From assembly GCA_965220235.1 (NCBI GenBank), contig OZ244815.1:3472001-3536000 (forward strand): DNA of 64,000 nucleotides, read 5' to 3'. The notes under the pieces are model-generated. The model made no database searches. It saw only the letters and a list, made by a program, of their open reading frames with translations, and was not told the DNA's origin. Below, piece after piece: positions 26,808 through 37,317 of this stretch. Each line of letters begins with the position of its first letter. Within the stretch, counting starts at the first letter, position 1. The DNA comes from Bin55 sp965220235 (GTDB lineage: Bacteria; Pseudomonadota; Gammaproteobacteria; Pseudomonadales; Azotimanducaceae). The translations under genes and the position numbers were made by a program.

Positions 26808-27746
26808 TTAAGCCACGTATGTATGCCATTCCGGGTGCGCTTCGCGTTTCGCTCTCACTTGCTCGAAGTACATCGACTGTAATTCCTCGGTGATCGGACC
26901 TCGACGACCATCGGCGATCTGACGACTGTCCAACGCTTGGATCGGAAGAACCTCTGCCGCGGTACCGGTAAAGAAAGCTTCGTCCGCGATGTAAATCTCG
27001 TCTCGGGTTATATTCCGCTCCGTGACTGAGTAGCCAGATTCTCGAGCAAACGTGATGATCGTGTCTCGAGTCAAGCCAGGTAAACAAGACGTTAGTTGGG
27101 GAGTGTGAATTACGCCATTCTTAATGACAAATATGTTCTCACCACTCCCTTCAGCCACATATCCCTCGTTATCAAGCAAGAGCGCTTCGTCGTACCCTCC
27201 GTCTTGAGCTTCCGACAGCGCAAGGATCGAATTGATGTAGTTTCCCGTGGCTTTCGCTTTGCACATACTGATATTCACGTGGTGCCGCGTATACGAGGAT
27301 GTCTGTACCCTTATACCTTTCTCTCGTGCTTCAGGATCCATGTAGTCTGGCCACGGCCAACACGCAATCGCGACATGAACCGAGAGCCCTTCCGCACGTA
27401 AACCCATCTGTTCCGACCCTCTAAACACGATCGGTCGAACGTAGCCTTCGTCCAGTTCGTTTGCTTGGATTACCTCGACCTGTGCTGCGATCAGTTCCTC
27501 CTGACTGTACGGAATCTTAATGCGCAAGATGTGTGCAGAGTCGAATAACCTCTGTGTATGGTCCGCCAATCGGAAAAAACACGGACCGCGATTAGTGGCA
27601 TAAGCTCGAACGCCTTCAAATACACCGACACCGTAATGTAGCGTAGACGTGAGCACATGAATCTGCGCAGAACGCCAATCCCGTAGATCACCGTCCATCC
27701 AAATTTTTCCGTCTCGGTCGGCGAAATTCGGCGCCAAATTCGTCAT
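26808..27746 (-). CDS. ilvE: branched-chain amino acid aminotransferase
   Basis: Fold-type IV PLP aminotransferase, 312 residues. It has the N-terminal GKIWMDGDLRDW segment, the PLP lysine in CKAKATGNYINS (about residue 163), and the GYDEALLLDNEGYVAEGSGENIF signature of IlvE. It makes valine, leucine and isoleucine and is divergent from argE. ilvD lies 2.5 kb away on the other strand. Confidence 0.95.
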   Translation of the reverse strand: MTNLAPNFADRDGKIWMDGDLRDWRSAQIHVLTSTLHYGVGVFEGVRAYATNRGPCFFRLADHTQRLFDSAHILRIKIPYSQEELIAAQVEVIQANELDEGYVRPIVFRGSEQMGLRAEGLSVHVAIACWPWPDYMDPEAREKGIRVQTSSYTRHHVNISMCKAKATGNYINSILALSEAQDGGYDEALLLDNEGYVAEGSGENIFVIKNGVIHTPQLTSCLPGLTRDTIITFARESGYSVTERNITRDEIYIADEAFFTGTAAEVLPIQALDSRQIADGRRGPITEELQSMYFEQVRAKREAHPEWHTYVA

Positions 27747-27909
27747 GTTGCATGGATATATGTCAATCCGAAATTATCGCACCTAGAAACGCCCATGAAG
27801 TAGGCGATGTCTAATTTGATATGGTTTTGTGTCTCTGTTGGAGAACCGAGGGATGGGGTTCCCCTGACTATCATTTCCTCTATTCAGCCCACTGGTCCGG
27901 TCCCGTCGC

Positions 27910-29058
27910 ATGATCCCCAGCACGACTGAAATGTTCCGGGCACTCGTGAGCACGCCTTCAGTCAGTTGTCCTGATCATCAGATTGATCAAAGCAACATCG
28001 ACGTCATCAACCTTCTCGCCAATTGGTTAGACGATCTTGGTTTTGACGTGGTGGTCAAACCGCTCGAATCCAATCGTCAAAAAGCTAATCTGCTAGCTCG
28101 AAAAGGTAGCGGTGACGGCGGTTTGGTGTTCGCAGGACACTCCGATACGGTCCCATGCTTTGAATCCCAGTGGGCGGTCGATCCTTTTGCGCTAACTGAA
28201 AAAGACGATCGGCTATATGGTCTTGGTACCTGCGACATGAAAGGATTCTTCCCACTCGCGCTGGCCGCGTGCGCGGCAATCGACGACAAGCGGCTTGAGA
28301 AACCACTCTGTGTCGCAGCGACATCTGACGAAGAGACCAGCATGGCTGGTGCAAGAGAACTCGCCGCAATGGAATTCCCAAAAGCGGATGCTGCGGTAAT
28401 CGGTGAACCAACTGACCTCATACCCGCATACACGCACAAGGGAATCGCGTTGTTAAGGGTGATCATCACTGGTATCGCCGGACATTCGTCAGATCCAGAT
28501 GCTGGTGTGAACGCGATTGATGCGATGCATCAGGTCATCGAGAGATTAATGGCGTTTCGTGGCGAACTGAAATCGAGATATGCCAATGATGCGTTTGCAG
28601 TGCAATACCCAACAATGAATCTTGGCTGTTTGCATGCAGGAGATGTACCAAACCGTATATGTGCTCACGCCGAGCTTCAATTCGATATTCGCCTGCTCCC
28701 GACAATGAATGCGGATGTATTGATTGAGGAAATTCAAAGGCAAGTGGTTGACATTTCAGAACGAACGGGCGCAAAAATCCAGGTCGAATCAACGTGTCCA
28801 TCGATACCACCATTTGAAACAAGCACGACCGGTAAACTCGTCCAACACTTGTCGAACATGACCAGACACGCACCACAAGGTGTCGCATTCGGTACCGAGG
28901 CGCCGTTCTATCAGGCACTAGGCATGGAGACCGTCGTATTTGGTCCCGGGTCCGTCAACCAAGCACACCAACCAGACGAGTACATCAGCCTTGATCGGCT
29001 AAAGCCTACTCAAACAATCCTCGAAAATCTCATTCACACTTACTGCGCGAAGCCTTAG
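27910..29058 (+). CDS. argE: acetylornithine deacetylase
   Basis: M20-type zinc hydrolase, 382 residues, releasing ornithine and acetate from N-acetylornithine. It has the HSDTVP and GLGTCDMKGFFP metal and catalytic segments, TSDEETSMAGA with the general-base Glu pair, and the C-terminal His segment VVFGPGSVNQAHQPDE. It is followed 26 bases later by argA, so the linear arginine route is encoded together. Confidence 0.93.
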   Translation: MIPSTTEMFRALVSTPSVSCPDHQIDQSNIDVINLLANWLDDLGFDVVVKPLESNRQKANLLARKGSGDGGLVFAGHSDTVPCFESQWAVDPFALTEKDDRLYGLGTCDMKGFFPLALAACAAIDDKRLEKPLCVAATSDEETSMAGARELAAMEFPKADAAVIGEPTDLIPAYTHKGIALLRVIITGIAGHSSDPDAGVNAIDAMHQVIERLMAFRGELKSRYANDAFAVQYPTMNLGCLHAGDVPNRICAHAELQFDIRLLPTMNADVLIEEIQRQVVDISERTGAKIQVESTCPSIPPFETSTTGKLVQHLSNMTRHAPQGVAFGTEAPFYQALGMETVVFGPGSVNQAHQPDEYISLDRLKPTQTILENLIHTYCAKP

Positions 29059-29084
29059 CGTCACTAAGCATCGCCGAATCTAAT

Positions 29085-30296
29085 ATGGATTTCCATCGTT
29101 TTGCTCGTTGGTTTCGAGATTCGTCGCCATATATTCGAGAACATCGCGACAAGATATTCGTCGTGCTCATGCCATCCGCTAGTTTGCAGCACTCGCACAT
29201 CGGCAACACCGTAAGGGACTTGGCGTTACTCCACGTGCTCGGCATCAAACTGGTATTAATCGTCGAGGCGACGACGACGAACCGTGCTAGTTTCTCCACC
29301 ACACTCGAGAGCTTATTTTCGCGCGGCTTACCGAGTAGTCGGTATCGCAATCAAGCAATACCCTTGGCGGAAGAGACATTTGTGCTGTCCGATGAATTTC
29401 ACATGGGAACCGATACCGTAGGACTGCTCGAATCGCACCGCGAACAAGCTGCTCGTATCGCTCAAACGCTGAATCAAGGATCAATCGCACTCATTGCACC
29501 ATCCGTCGATCCGTCGAGCAGTGAACGTAGTTCTGCGGAGGCCGTTGATGATGTGGCCACGGTGCTTGCGCTCGGAATCGGCGCCGACAAACTCATCATA
29601 TTGCACGAACCCGCTTCATTGGTTCGCGATCCGAATGTCGTAAACAGCGACCTCTCAACCGATGCGTTTCAGAAGATCCTCGCAGAGCAGTCGTTTGAAA
29701 TGTCGACGATTCATCGCATGGGCGCTCTGTTACTAGCTTGCCGATGCGGTGTCAATCGGGGTCATATTGTTTCGTACGAGACCGACGGCGCGTTGTTAGC
29801 TGAGCTTTTTACGGCAGATGGTTCAGGCACCCAAATTTCAACCGACGACTACTTAACCATCCGACGTGCAACCGTTACCGATATGGATGCAGTTCTCGAG
29901 CTTATGCAGGCGGATATCGATCAAGATCGGCTAGTACCACGCACTCGAGACCTGCTCAGTAGTGACTCAACAACCATTTTCTTAGCTGAACACGACAACA
30001 TCCCGGTCGGGTGCGTCGCTTTGTATTCGTTAGCTCAAGGGATGCAGGAGATCGGCACTTTACTCGCGGCACCAAAACACCGTGACCGCAACATCGGTAG
30101 TCGCTTACTAAGTCGAGCTGAAACGGAAGCAAGGAAACGCGGCGCTCATCACGTCTATGTGTTCACGAAACATGCGGTAGATTGGTTTAGTCGCCAAGAC
30201 TATCTCCCCGCACCCTTGGATTCGCTACCAGACTCGAATCGCGCCGGTTACGACCACGAACGCCAGTCAACACTGTTGATCAAGGAACTCACATGA
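29085..30296 (+). CDS. argA: amino-acid N-acetyltransferase (N-acetylglutamate synthase)
   Basis: First committed step of arginine synthesis. 403 residues: an inactive amino-acid-kinase-like domain (about 15-255) that normally binds arginine as feedback inhibitor, followed by a GNAT domain (about 260-395) with the acetyl-CoA loop RDRNIGSRLLSRAE. The C-terminal VFTKHAVDWFSRQDY matches ArgA. The start of ilvD overlaps its stop by 4 bases. Confidence 0.94.
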   Translation: MDFHRFARWFRDSSPYIREHRDKIFVVLMPSASLQHSHIGNTVRDLALLHVLGIKLVLIVEATTTNRASFSTTLESLFSRGLPSSRYRNQAIPLAEETFVLSDEFHMGTDTVGLLESHREQAARIAQTLNQGSIALIAPSVDPSSSERSSAEAVDDVATVLALGIGADKLIILHEPASLVRDPNVVNSDLSTDAFQKILAEQSFEMSTIHRMGALLLACRCGVNRGHIVSYETDGALLAELFTADGSGTQISTDDYLTIRRATVTDMDAVLELMQADIDQDRLVPRTRDLLSSDSTTIFLAEHDNIPVGCVALYSLAQGMQEIGTLLAAPKHRDRNIGSRLLSRAETEARKRGAHHVYVFTKHAVDWFSRQDYLPAPLDSLPDSNRAGYDHERQSTLLIKELT

Positions 30297-31972
30297 CGAA
30301 GAAACGCCCGTACTCAAGCATCATCGTAGATGGGGTCGAACAAGCTCCTAGTCGAGCGATGCTTTACCCGGTAGGGTTTAAACGTGAGGATTTTCAAAAA
30401 GCTCAAATCGGCATTGCTTCAACCTGGAGCAATTTGACGCCGTGCAACATGCACATCAATGAGCTCGCTGAACACGCTGCCTCAGGTGTCGACGCACACG
30501 GGGCAAAAAGCGTTGTCTTCAACACCATCACGGTTTCAGATGGCATTTCGATGGGTACGCCCGGGATGCGTTATTCCTTAGTCAGTCGAGAAGTCATCGC
30601 GGATTCCATTGAGACAGTAGTCGGTGCACAAGGCTTCGATGGTCTCGTTGCGATCGGTGGGTGTGACAAGAACATGCCAGGCTGTGCCATGGCTATGGCG
30701 CGACTCAATCGTCCGGCGGTATTCGTATATGGCGGGACAATCCAGCCTGGCGCAAAGCGCAGAGACATCATCTCGGTCTTCGAGGCGGTCGGGTCACGTG
30801 CCGAAAACCTGATTTCTGCTGAGGAGCTTCAAGAGGTCGAGGAAACCGCGATTCCAGGCCCTGGCTCATGCGGAGGCATGTACACGGCGAACACGATGGC
30901 GTCCGCTATAGAAGCCCTTGGCTTGAGCCTACCGAATTCGTCATCGCAAGAGGCTATCAGCAAAGATAAGATCGAAGATTGCTATCGTGCCGGAGCTGCT
31001 GTCGCGGATCTTGTAGAGAAAGATCTAACTCCATCCAAATTGCTTACTCGTGAGTCGTTCGAAAACGCGATCACCGTTGTCATCGCGCTTGAAGGCTCCA
31101 CAAACGCTGTCTTGCACCTACTTGCTATCGCAAGCGCTGCAAATATTCCATTGGAACTCGATGATTTCTCAAATATCGGGAAACGAGTACCCGTACTAGC
31201 GGATATGCGTCCGGCGGGTCATTACTCAATGTCTGAGTTGGTCGCCATCGGCGGCATTCAACCGCTGATGAAATCCCTACTGGATGAAGGCCTCTTACAC
31301 GGCGACTGTATGACTGCTACCGGCAAATCCCTTGCCGAAAATCTCGCGAATGTCGATCCGTATCCAGATGGTCAAGAGATCATCCGGCCGTTCAGCAATC
31401 CCATCAAGAGCGACAGCCACCTTCGAATCTTGCGAGGCAACATTGCGTCGGGAGGGTCCGTCGCAAAAATCACGGGGCACGAAGGTGAACGGTTTTCAGG
31501 CTCGGCGCGCGTCTTTCATGGCGAGGAAGCTGGAATGGCTGCCATCATGGATGGCACCGTAAAGGAAGGCGATGTCGTCGTCATCCGTTACGAAGGACCT
31601 CGTGGCGGTCCTGGTATGCGTGAAATGCTCAGTCCGACGAGTGCACTCAACGGACGAGGTTTGGCAGGCAAAGTCGCACTAATTACGGATGGTCGTTTCT
31701 CTGGTGGATCCTCCGGCTTCGTCGTCGGTCACGTTGTACCCGAAGCGTATGAGGGAGGTCTGATCGGACTTATCGAGGACGGCGACACAATCACAATCGA
31801 TGCGGTGGCAAACGAGATCAATCTTGAGGTCTCAGAAGAAGAGCTAGAGGATCGACGCGCACGTTGGACCCCGCCTAGACCCTATGCATTGAAAGGTACA
31901 TTGGCTAAGTACGCGACATTAGTGACAAACGCTAGTGAGGGCGCAGTCACAGACAAGAATCTTCGCGTTTAG
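30293..31972 (+). CDS. ilvD: dihydroxy-acid dehydratase
   Basis: Iron-sulfur enzyme of valine, leucine and isoleucine synthesis, 559 residues. The signatures CDKNMPGCAMAMARLN and GPGSCGGMYTANTMA carry cluster-ligating cysteines, and the C-terminal TDGRFSGGSSGFVVGHVVPEA is standard. The 4-base overlap with argA suggests co-transcription of arginine and branched-chain genes. It converges with hemE, also overlapping by 4 bases. Confidence 0.96.
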   Translation: MTKKRPYSSIIVDGVEQAPSRAMLYPVGFKREDFQKAQIGIASTWSNLTPCNMHINELAEHAASGVDAHGAKSVVFNTITVSDGISMGTPGMRYSLVSREVIADSIETVVGAQGFDGLVAIGGCDKNMPGCAMAMARLNRPAVFVYGGTIQPGAKRRDIISVFEAVGSRAENLISAEELQEVEETAIPGPGSCGGMYTANTMASAIEALGLSLPNSSSQEAISKDKIEDCYRAGAAVADLVEKDLTPSKLLTRESFENAITVVIALEGSTNAVLHLLAIASAANIPLELDDFSNIGKRVPVLADMRPAGHYSMSELVAIGGIQPLMKSLLDEGLLHGDCMTATGKSLAENLANVDPYPDGQEIIRPFSNPIKSDSHLRILRGNIASGGSVAKITGHEGERFSGSARVFHGEEAGMAAIMDGTVKEGDVVVIRYEGPRGGPGMREMLSPTSALNGRGLAGKVALITDGRFSGGSSGFVVGHVVPEAYEGGLIGLIEDGDTITIDAVANEINLEVSEEELEDRRARWTPPRPYALKGTLAKYATLVTNASEGAVTDKNLRV

Positions 31973-32985
31973 CTTGAATGCTCGTGGACGTAGTCCACTA
32001 GAAATCGCACGTGATCCACCGGCGTTTGAGGCACGATACCATGGCCTAAATTAAAGATATGCCCGGGTCTACCCGCGACAGAATCAAGGATTTCGCAAGC
32101 TTTGATCTGTACGGTTTTCTGATCCGCACATAGGGAAATAGGATCCAGATTACCTTGAATAGCTCTAGTACCTAAGTCGTCCCAAACTTCCTTTAGGTTT
32201 ACACGCCAGTCTAACGCGAGAAAGTCTGGTCCAGTCGCCTGCATGGCATGCAAAAGGTGGCTATTGCCAACGCCAAAATATATGATCGGTACTCGACCAC
32301 CAACCCGAGCCATAAGTTGTCTCACATGGCTCGCCACATAGTGCTCGTAGTCCACACAAGATAAAGTGCCCACCCAACTGTCGAATATCTGGACCGCCTG
32401 GACGCCTGATTTGATCTGCAGCTCAACATAGTCCCCTATCGCGGTCGTCAGTCTTTCCAGCAGCGTAGACCAAGCAGACGGACAACGGTACATGAACCGT
32501 TTCGTTCTTTCGAAATCGCGCGAGCTCCTACCCTCGATCACGTAGCTAGCTAAGGTAAATGGCGCTCCCGCGAAACCTATTAATGCAACGTCGCGTGGCA
32601 AGTCTTCGAGTATGTTGACGATGGTCTGTTCGATGTAACCGACTCCTTCATCCGCGGGTACAACGCGCACTCGTTCAACGTCGTTGACTTCACAGATCGG
32701 GTTCGCGAAGACCGGACCTGAGCCAGGTAGGTAATCCAATTCGAAACCCATCGGTTCCAGCATGGGAAGCAAATCTGCAAACATGATCGCCGCGTCCACA
32801 CCTAAGATTCGTTGCGCATCAAGGGTGACTTTCGCCGCCAATTCAGGATTCTTGAAGAAAGCTAAACTCGGTGTATTCCCTTTTACTTGGTGATACTCCG
32901 GCATGTATCTGCCGGCCTGTCGATTCAGCCAGATCGGGGTATATGGGGTCGATTGACCCTGACATGCGTCGAGAAATACGCTCAA
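31969..32985 (-). CDS. hemE: uroporphyrinogen decarboxylase
   Basis: Haem pathway enzyme converting uroporphyrinogen III to coproporphyrinogen III. 338 residues with the N-terminal PIWLNRQAGRYMPEY, FADLLPMLE (the conserved Asp) and GFAGAPFTLASYVIEG. It overlaps the upstream fabV gene by 4 bases, so the two are read together. Confidence 0.96.
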   Translation of the reverse strand: MSVFLDACQGQSTPYTPIWLNRQAGRYMPEYHQVKGNTPSLAFFKNPELAAKVTLDAQRILGVDAAIMFADLLPMLEPMGFELDYLPGSGPVFANPICEVNDVERVRVVPADEGVGYIEQTIVNILEDLPRDVALIGFAGAPFTLASYVIEGRSSRDFERTKRFMYRCPSAWSTLLERLTTAIGDYVELQIKSGVQAVQIFDSWVGTLSCVDYEHYVASHVRQLMARVGGRVPIIYFGVGNSHLLHAMQATGPDFLALDWRVNLKEVWDDLGTRAIQGNLDPISLCADQKTVQIKACEILDSVAGRPGHIFNLGHGIVPQTPVDHVRFLVDYVHEHSS

Positions 32986-34181
32986 GGACGAACTACGCTA
33001 GCAAGATCTGATATTTCTGCGTCGTAGTCGACGTCGTCGCGGCCGAAACCGAAGATCTTTAGGAACTCCCCCGCAAACCCCTCAACGTCTGCTAGTTCAC
33101 CCAAGTTTTCTTCATTGATACTCTGCCAGCGTTGGCGCACCTCTTCCTGAATGGCTTCCGCCATCTCAAAGTTATCCATCCGGACGCGACTTTCCTCGTC
33201 GATTCGTCGCGGCTCCGTTCCGTACAGCTGCTCGCGAAACAACCGATTTATATGAGCGATACAGTCCTCATGGGTACCTGCCGCTTTCATAACTTTGAAG
33301 AGGATTGAAAAATACAGAGGTACGACCGGGATCGCGGTACTGGCTTGAGTCACAACCGCTTTCAGTGCCGCAACGAGTGCTTCAGCACCTGTCCTCCCGT
33401 ATTGTTCATTGAGCTCTCGGCAAGTACGGTCGAGATCTTCCTTGGCACGCCCTAAAGTTCCCCCACGATAGACCGGATAAGTCAATTCATTGCCGAGATA
33501 GGTAAAAGCAATGGTCTTGAAATCTTCGCTCAGGACCCCTTCGTCCGCGCACTGATCGACCCATCTTCGCCAGTCATCGCCTCCCATGACCGCGACCGTC
33601 GCGACCGTCTCTTCCTCCGTCGCAGGATCAAGTGATATGGGCGTAAGTCGACCCGTGCCTTTAAGTACATCAAGTGTTAACGTGCGCGCTTCATAGGGTT
33701 CACCCAGTGGCTTAATCACCGAACGGTACCGCTCACCCGAGTCAGGGTGGGCGCGAATCGGTGATGCAAGACTGTAAACCAACAAATCAATCGGCTCGTA
33801 GTTTGCTTTGAGTTCATCTATGACTTGCCGTTTTATCTCATGTGAAAACGCGTCCCCATCGAAGGTCGTTGACTTCAATCCTGCTTCGCGCGCGAACAGA
33901 TCAAATGCTGCATTGTTGTACCACCCGGCAGATGCTGGTTTATCGGTTTCAGGTGGTTTCTCAAATGAAACACCTACTGTGTTCGCCCCACAACCAAATC
34001 CTGCGACAACGCGTGACGCCAATCCGTACCCAGCAGAACAGCCGACAACGAGTGCGGATTTACACCCCGCAACGCTACCGAGCTCGCGGGTCACGTCTGC
34101 CTGTTCGCGCACATTTGTTGCACACCCCACGGGATGAGAAGTCGTGCAAATAAATCCGCGAATTCGAGGTTTAACGATCAC
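32982..34181 (-). CDS. fabV: trans-2-enoyl-ACP/CoA reductase FabV
   Basis: NADH-dependent enoyl reductase of the large SDR-related FabV class, 399 residues. The start MIVKPRIRGFICTTSHP and the GYGLASR nucleotide motif are characteristic. The catalytic Tyr-x8-Lys is in TYPVYRGGTLGRAK. It performs the last reduction in fatty-acid elongation; no fabI is in view. It is coupled to hemE by a 4-base overlap. Confidence 0.95.
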   Translation of the reverse strand: MIVKPRIRGFICTTSHPVGCATNVREQADVTRELGSVAGCKSALVVGCSAGYGLASRVVAGFGCGANTVGVSFEKPPETDKPASAGWYNNAAFDLFAREAGLKSTTFDGDAFSHEIKRQVIDELKANYEPIDLLVYSLASPIRAHPDSGERYRSVIKPLGEPYEARTLTLDVLKGTGRLTPISLDPATEEETVATVAVMGGDDWRRWVDQCADEGVLSEDFKTIAFTYLGNELTYPVYRGGTLGRAKEDLDRTCRELNEQYGRTGAEALVAALKAVVTQASTAIPVVPLYFSILFKVMKAAGTHEDCIAHINRLFREQLYGTEPRRIDEESRVRMDNFEMAEAIQEEVRQRWQSINEENLGELADVEGFAGEFLKIFGFGRDDVDYDAEISDLASVVRP

Positions 34182-34221
34182 TATTGAGATCCTACGGAAT
34201 TAACACCGAATTAAACGACGA

Positions 34222-36216
34222 CTAACCTGAGAGAAGATGTTCCTTGAGGAACATGGACACCACGTACCACCAATAGTCCCGATTCGGTTTCTTGCGAAAT
34301 CCATGTCCTTCGTCATGTGCGAGAACGTACCACACCGGTATACCACGCGACTGTAGCGCGTCGACAATCTGTCGACTCTCTGATGCCGGGACTCGGGGGT
34401 CGTTGAGACCTTGACCTATAAGTAACGGAGTCGAGATTCGATCCACGTGATTCAATGGAGCGATCGACTCTAAAAAGGCTCGCATTTCAGTATCGCGCTC
34501 ATCTCCGTACTCCACTCGTCTTAGATCACGTCGATAGTCTTGAGTGTTTTCTAAAAACGTAACAAAGTTGCTAATCCCTACCGTCTCCACACCCGCTCTC
34601 AGTCGATCATTGAAGTGGACAAGAGACGCCAACACCATGTACCCACCGTACGAGCCCCCAATGACACCTACTCGCGATGCGTCCATCGATTCGTCAGTCG
34701 CGATGTAATCAAGCAAAGCCCCGATGTCCTTCACCGAATCTTCTCGCAAATATCCGTTGTCAAGACCTAGATACTCCTTGCCGTACCCTGACGATCCTCT
34801 CACGTTAGGCACCCAAAGCGCCACCCCTAGTTCATTTACATAGAACTGAAAGGTCGAGGAGAACCGAGGGCGATATTGAGACTCGGGTCCTCCGTGAATG
34901 TAGATGAGCACTGGATGCGGACCATCTGAAGGGGGCTCGAATACAAACACCGGAATGTCGCGACCATCGAACGAACTAAACCGTTTCAAAACCGGGTTCA
35001 CCATCTTGTGGCTAGGGAGTTCGCCAAGTTCTGATCTGGTCCATCGCGTCAATGCTTGGTTCCCTAAATCCAAGACATACACATCGGTCTGAGACGTCGC
35101 GGTTTGATACGAGAAAGCAATCTTCGTATCGTCATGGTTGAAACGAATGCTCGACATGTGCCCCAATGGAAACTTCGGCAACGTTATTTCCTGTTTGGTG
35201 GAGAGGTCGACTAAGTGGGTCTTGCTGTAGCCTTCTTCATTGACCACATATGCAAGCATCGATCGATCTCGAGAGAGACGAAAAAAGGAAACATTCCAAT
35301 CGAGTATGGGGGAGCGCGGACCTACCGCCCCGCTTTGGAGGTCCAGCTCAAATATTCGAGCAAATTCGCCATCGAGATACGATGCGAAGAAAACGTGTTC
35401 ACCTGATTCACTATATGCCACACTACCGATCGAGATGTCCCCATGCTCCTCCAGTAGACGGGTGCGTTCCATCGTCGATAAATCTACTTCATACAGTTCT
35501 GACTCGACGACGCTAATGTATCTAGAAATCAGTATCCGTTGTTCATCTGGAGACCAGTCCTCGACGCTCCACCCAACACCTTCGCCTTGCTGAACAACGA
35601 TTCTCTCCCCTTCTAAATCCTGAATGAATAGGTCAGTATCTCGTCCGTTGATTTCCGTCGACGAATACGCAATCCTGCTGCCGGAGTGACTGAATGACAC
35701 ACCCGTATAACGTGATTTGCCGTCCGTAAGTAGCTCGCTCTTTCGCGAATCTAGATGCATCAAAAATAGCTGATAGCTCTCACTGCCGCCAACATCCTTA
35801 GAAAAGATAATTTGCTTCGGTTCAGCCAATGGCGGTACCAAAGCACCTCCGATAGGTTCGTTGGCGAACGTGATCTGCTCGCGCATACCAAGTGGCGTAC
35901 TCACCAAATGGATTTGGCTCGTATCTCCAAATCTCGTCATAATGAGTAGGCGATCGCCAACCCAATTCAACACCGACGCAGATCTAACGTTTTGGTAACG
36001 ACCAACGTCTACCGTCAGCTCGACAGGCACATCAGGCACGCTTGTGAGTTCCATCGCCACAGGTGGACTCGCAACCTCGCCGTCAGCGAAGACGATCGTC
36101 GTCGTGGATCCCAATACGATAAGGGTTGTAATCAACAGCACATTCGTAAAGCTCATCAAAGTAAGCCGTCGGTGATTAAGCGCCATGGTCGAATATTCCT
36201 GTTTAGTGATCCGCAT
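34222..36216 (-). CDS. exported S9-family prolyl-oligopeptidase-like peptidase
   Basis: 664 residues (an internal ATG at 36186 may be the true start). A signal peptide ends near TTTIVFADG. An N-terminal beta-propeller (about 60-400, with repeats such as YTGVSFSHSGSRIAYSS) precedes an alpha/beta-hydrolase domain. The catalytic Ser is in GGSYGGYM (about 521), Asp in GLNDPRVP (about 605) and His in DEGHGF (about 637). It probably trims short peptides in the periplasm. A second S9 enzyme begins at the right edge of the window. Confidence 0.92.
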   Translation of the reverse strand: MRITKQEYSTMALNHRRLTLMSFTNVLLITTLIVLGSTTTIVFADGEVASPPVAMELTSVPDVPVELTVDVGRYQNVRSASVLNWVGDRLLIMTRFGDTSQIHLVSTPLGMREQITFANEPIGGALVPPLAEPKQIIFSKDVGGSESYQLFLMHLDSRKSELLTDGKSRYTGVSFSHSGSRIAYSSTEINGRDTDLFIQDLEGERIVVQQGEGVGWSVEDWSPDEQRILISRYISVVESELYEVDLSTMERTRLLEEHGDISIGSVAYSESGEHVFFASYLDGEFARIFELDLQSGAVGPRSPILDWNVSFFRLSRDRSMLAYVVNEEGYSKTHLVDLSTKQEITLPKFPLGHMSSIRFNHDDTKIAFSYQTATSQTDVYVLDLGNQALTRWTRSELGELPSHKMVNPVLKRFSSFDGRDIPVFVFEPPSDGPHPVLIYIHGGPESQYRPRFSSTFQFYVNELGVALWVPNVRGSSGYGKEYLGLDNGYLREDSVKDIGALLDYIATDESMDASRVGVIGGSYGGYMVLASLVHFNDRLRAGVETVGISNFVTFLENTQDYRRDLRRVEYGDERDTEMRAFLESIAPLNHVDRISTPLLIGQGLNDPRVPASESRQIVDALQSRGIPVWYVLAHDEGHGFRKKPNRDYWWYVVSMFLKEHLLSG

Positions 36217-36347
36217 TGCGTAGAGACTTTTAAATACTGCTGACGAAGTGTATTAGCCTGCGAAAGACATCCCTTATTTGAAAGTTCGCCGTCTTAGACA
36301 ACTCGCCTCTTTAACATTCGAACCTTCCCGCGCCAGGACTTAACTAA

Positions 36348-37184
36348 GTGTCATTAGAAAAAACAATCGATGAAGCGTGGCAAAACCGTGACAGCTTGTC
36401 GGTCGATACGACGGGACCAGTCCGAGAAGCGGTTGAAGAAGCATTGAACGGGCTCGATCGCGGCGAAATCCGAATTGCGGAAAAAGTTAGTAACGAATGG
36501 GTAGTGAACCAGTGGGCTAAGAAAGCCGTATTACTGAGTTTTAGCTTGAACCCCATGCGCACCATGGCAGGTGGCCCAGATGGTACTTACTGGTGGGACA
36601 AAGTTCCCGCGAAATTTAACGGCTGGGATGAACAGAAATTCGCCGCAGCTGGGTTTCGTGCTGCGCCTACCGCCTATGTCCGTCACTCCGCGTACATTGC
36701 ACCAAACGTAGTTCTAATGCCGAGTTACGTCAATCTAGGTGCGTATGTGGATAGCGGTACGATGATCGACACGTGGGCAACGGTCGGGTCGTGTGCGCAG
36801 ATCGGAAAGGACTGTCATATTTCGGGTGGTGCCGGAATTGGCGGCGTCCTTGAACCACTGCAAGCCAATCCGGTAATCGTTGAAGATAACTGCTTCATTG
36901 GCGCACGATCCGAAGTAGTCGAAGGTGTCATCGTTGAGGAAGGTGCGGTACTTTCGATGGGTGTATTTATCGGCGCATCAACGAAGATCATTGACCGTAC
37001 AACCGGAGAGATTCACAGAGGTCGGGTCCCTAAATATGCCGTCGTAGTACCCGGTTCTTTACCGCAAGGAAATTACCAAGACGGTACGCCGAGACCGAAT
37101 CTTTATTGCGCAGTGATCATTAAGACGGTAGACGAGCAAACGCGTTCAAAGACCTCTATCAACGAATTGCTGAGAGAAAATTAA
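36348..37184 (+). CDS. dapD: tetrahydrodipicolinate N-succinyltransferase
   Basis: Lysine/diaminopimelate pathway enzyme, 278 residues from a GTG start. The left-handed beta-helix acyltransferase repeats lie at about 95-210, and the family segments MVDTWATVGSCAQIG-like and GGVLEPLQANP are present. It is monocistronic, with a hairpin just downstream. Confidence 0.96.
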   Translation: MSLEKTIDEAWQNRDSLSVDTTGPVREAVEEALNGLDRGEIRIAEKVSNEWVVNQWAKKAVLLSFSLNPMRTMAGGPDGTYWWDKVPAKFNGWDEQKFAAAGFRAAPTAYVRHSAYIAPNVVLMPSYVNLGAYVDSGTMIDTWATVGSCAQIGKDCHISGGAGIGGVLEPLQANPVIVEDNCFIGARSEVVEGVIVEEGAVLSMGVFIGASTKIIDRTTGEIHRGRVPKYAVVVPGSLPQGNYQDGTPRPNLYCAVIIKTVDEQTRSKTSINELLREN

Positions 37185-37191
37185 TGAATGG

Positions 37192-37224
37192 CTCCGTGAG
37201 TCCAAAGCCTGAGCACTCACAGAG
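37192..37224 (+). terminator. possible hairpin terminator after dapD
   Basis: CTCCGTGAGT at 37192-37201 can pair with ACTCACAGAG at 37215-37224 (nine pairs with one mismatch, 13-base loop). No T-run follows, so a rho-independent terminator is uncertain. Confidence 0.3.
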
Positions 37225-37317
37225 GAACCTTCGCCCGCTACGATCGATGAGTAGGAGTTCTGCGTGGTTGGTTAGCGCTTAAAAACGTGCGTTACAGTAC
37301 GTGCTCGAAGTGTGACA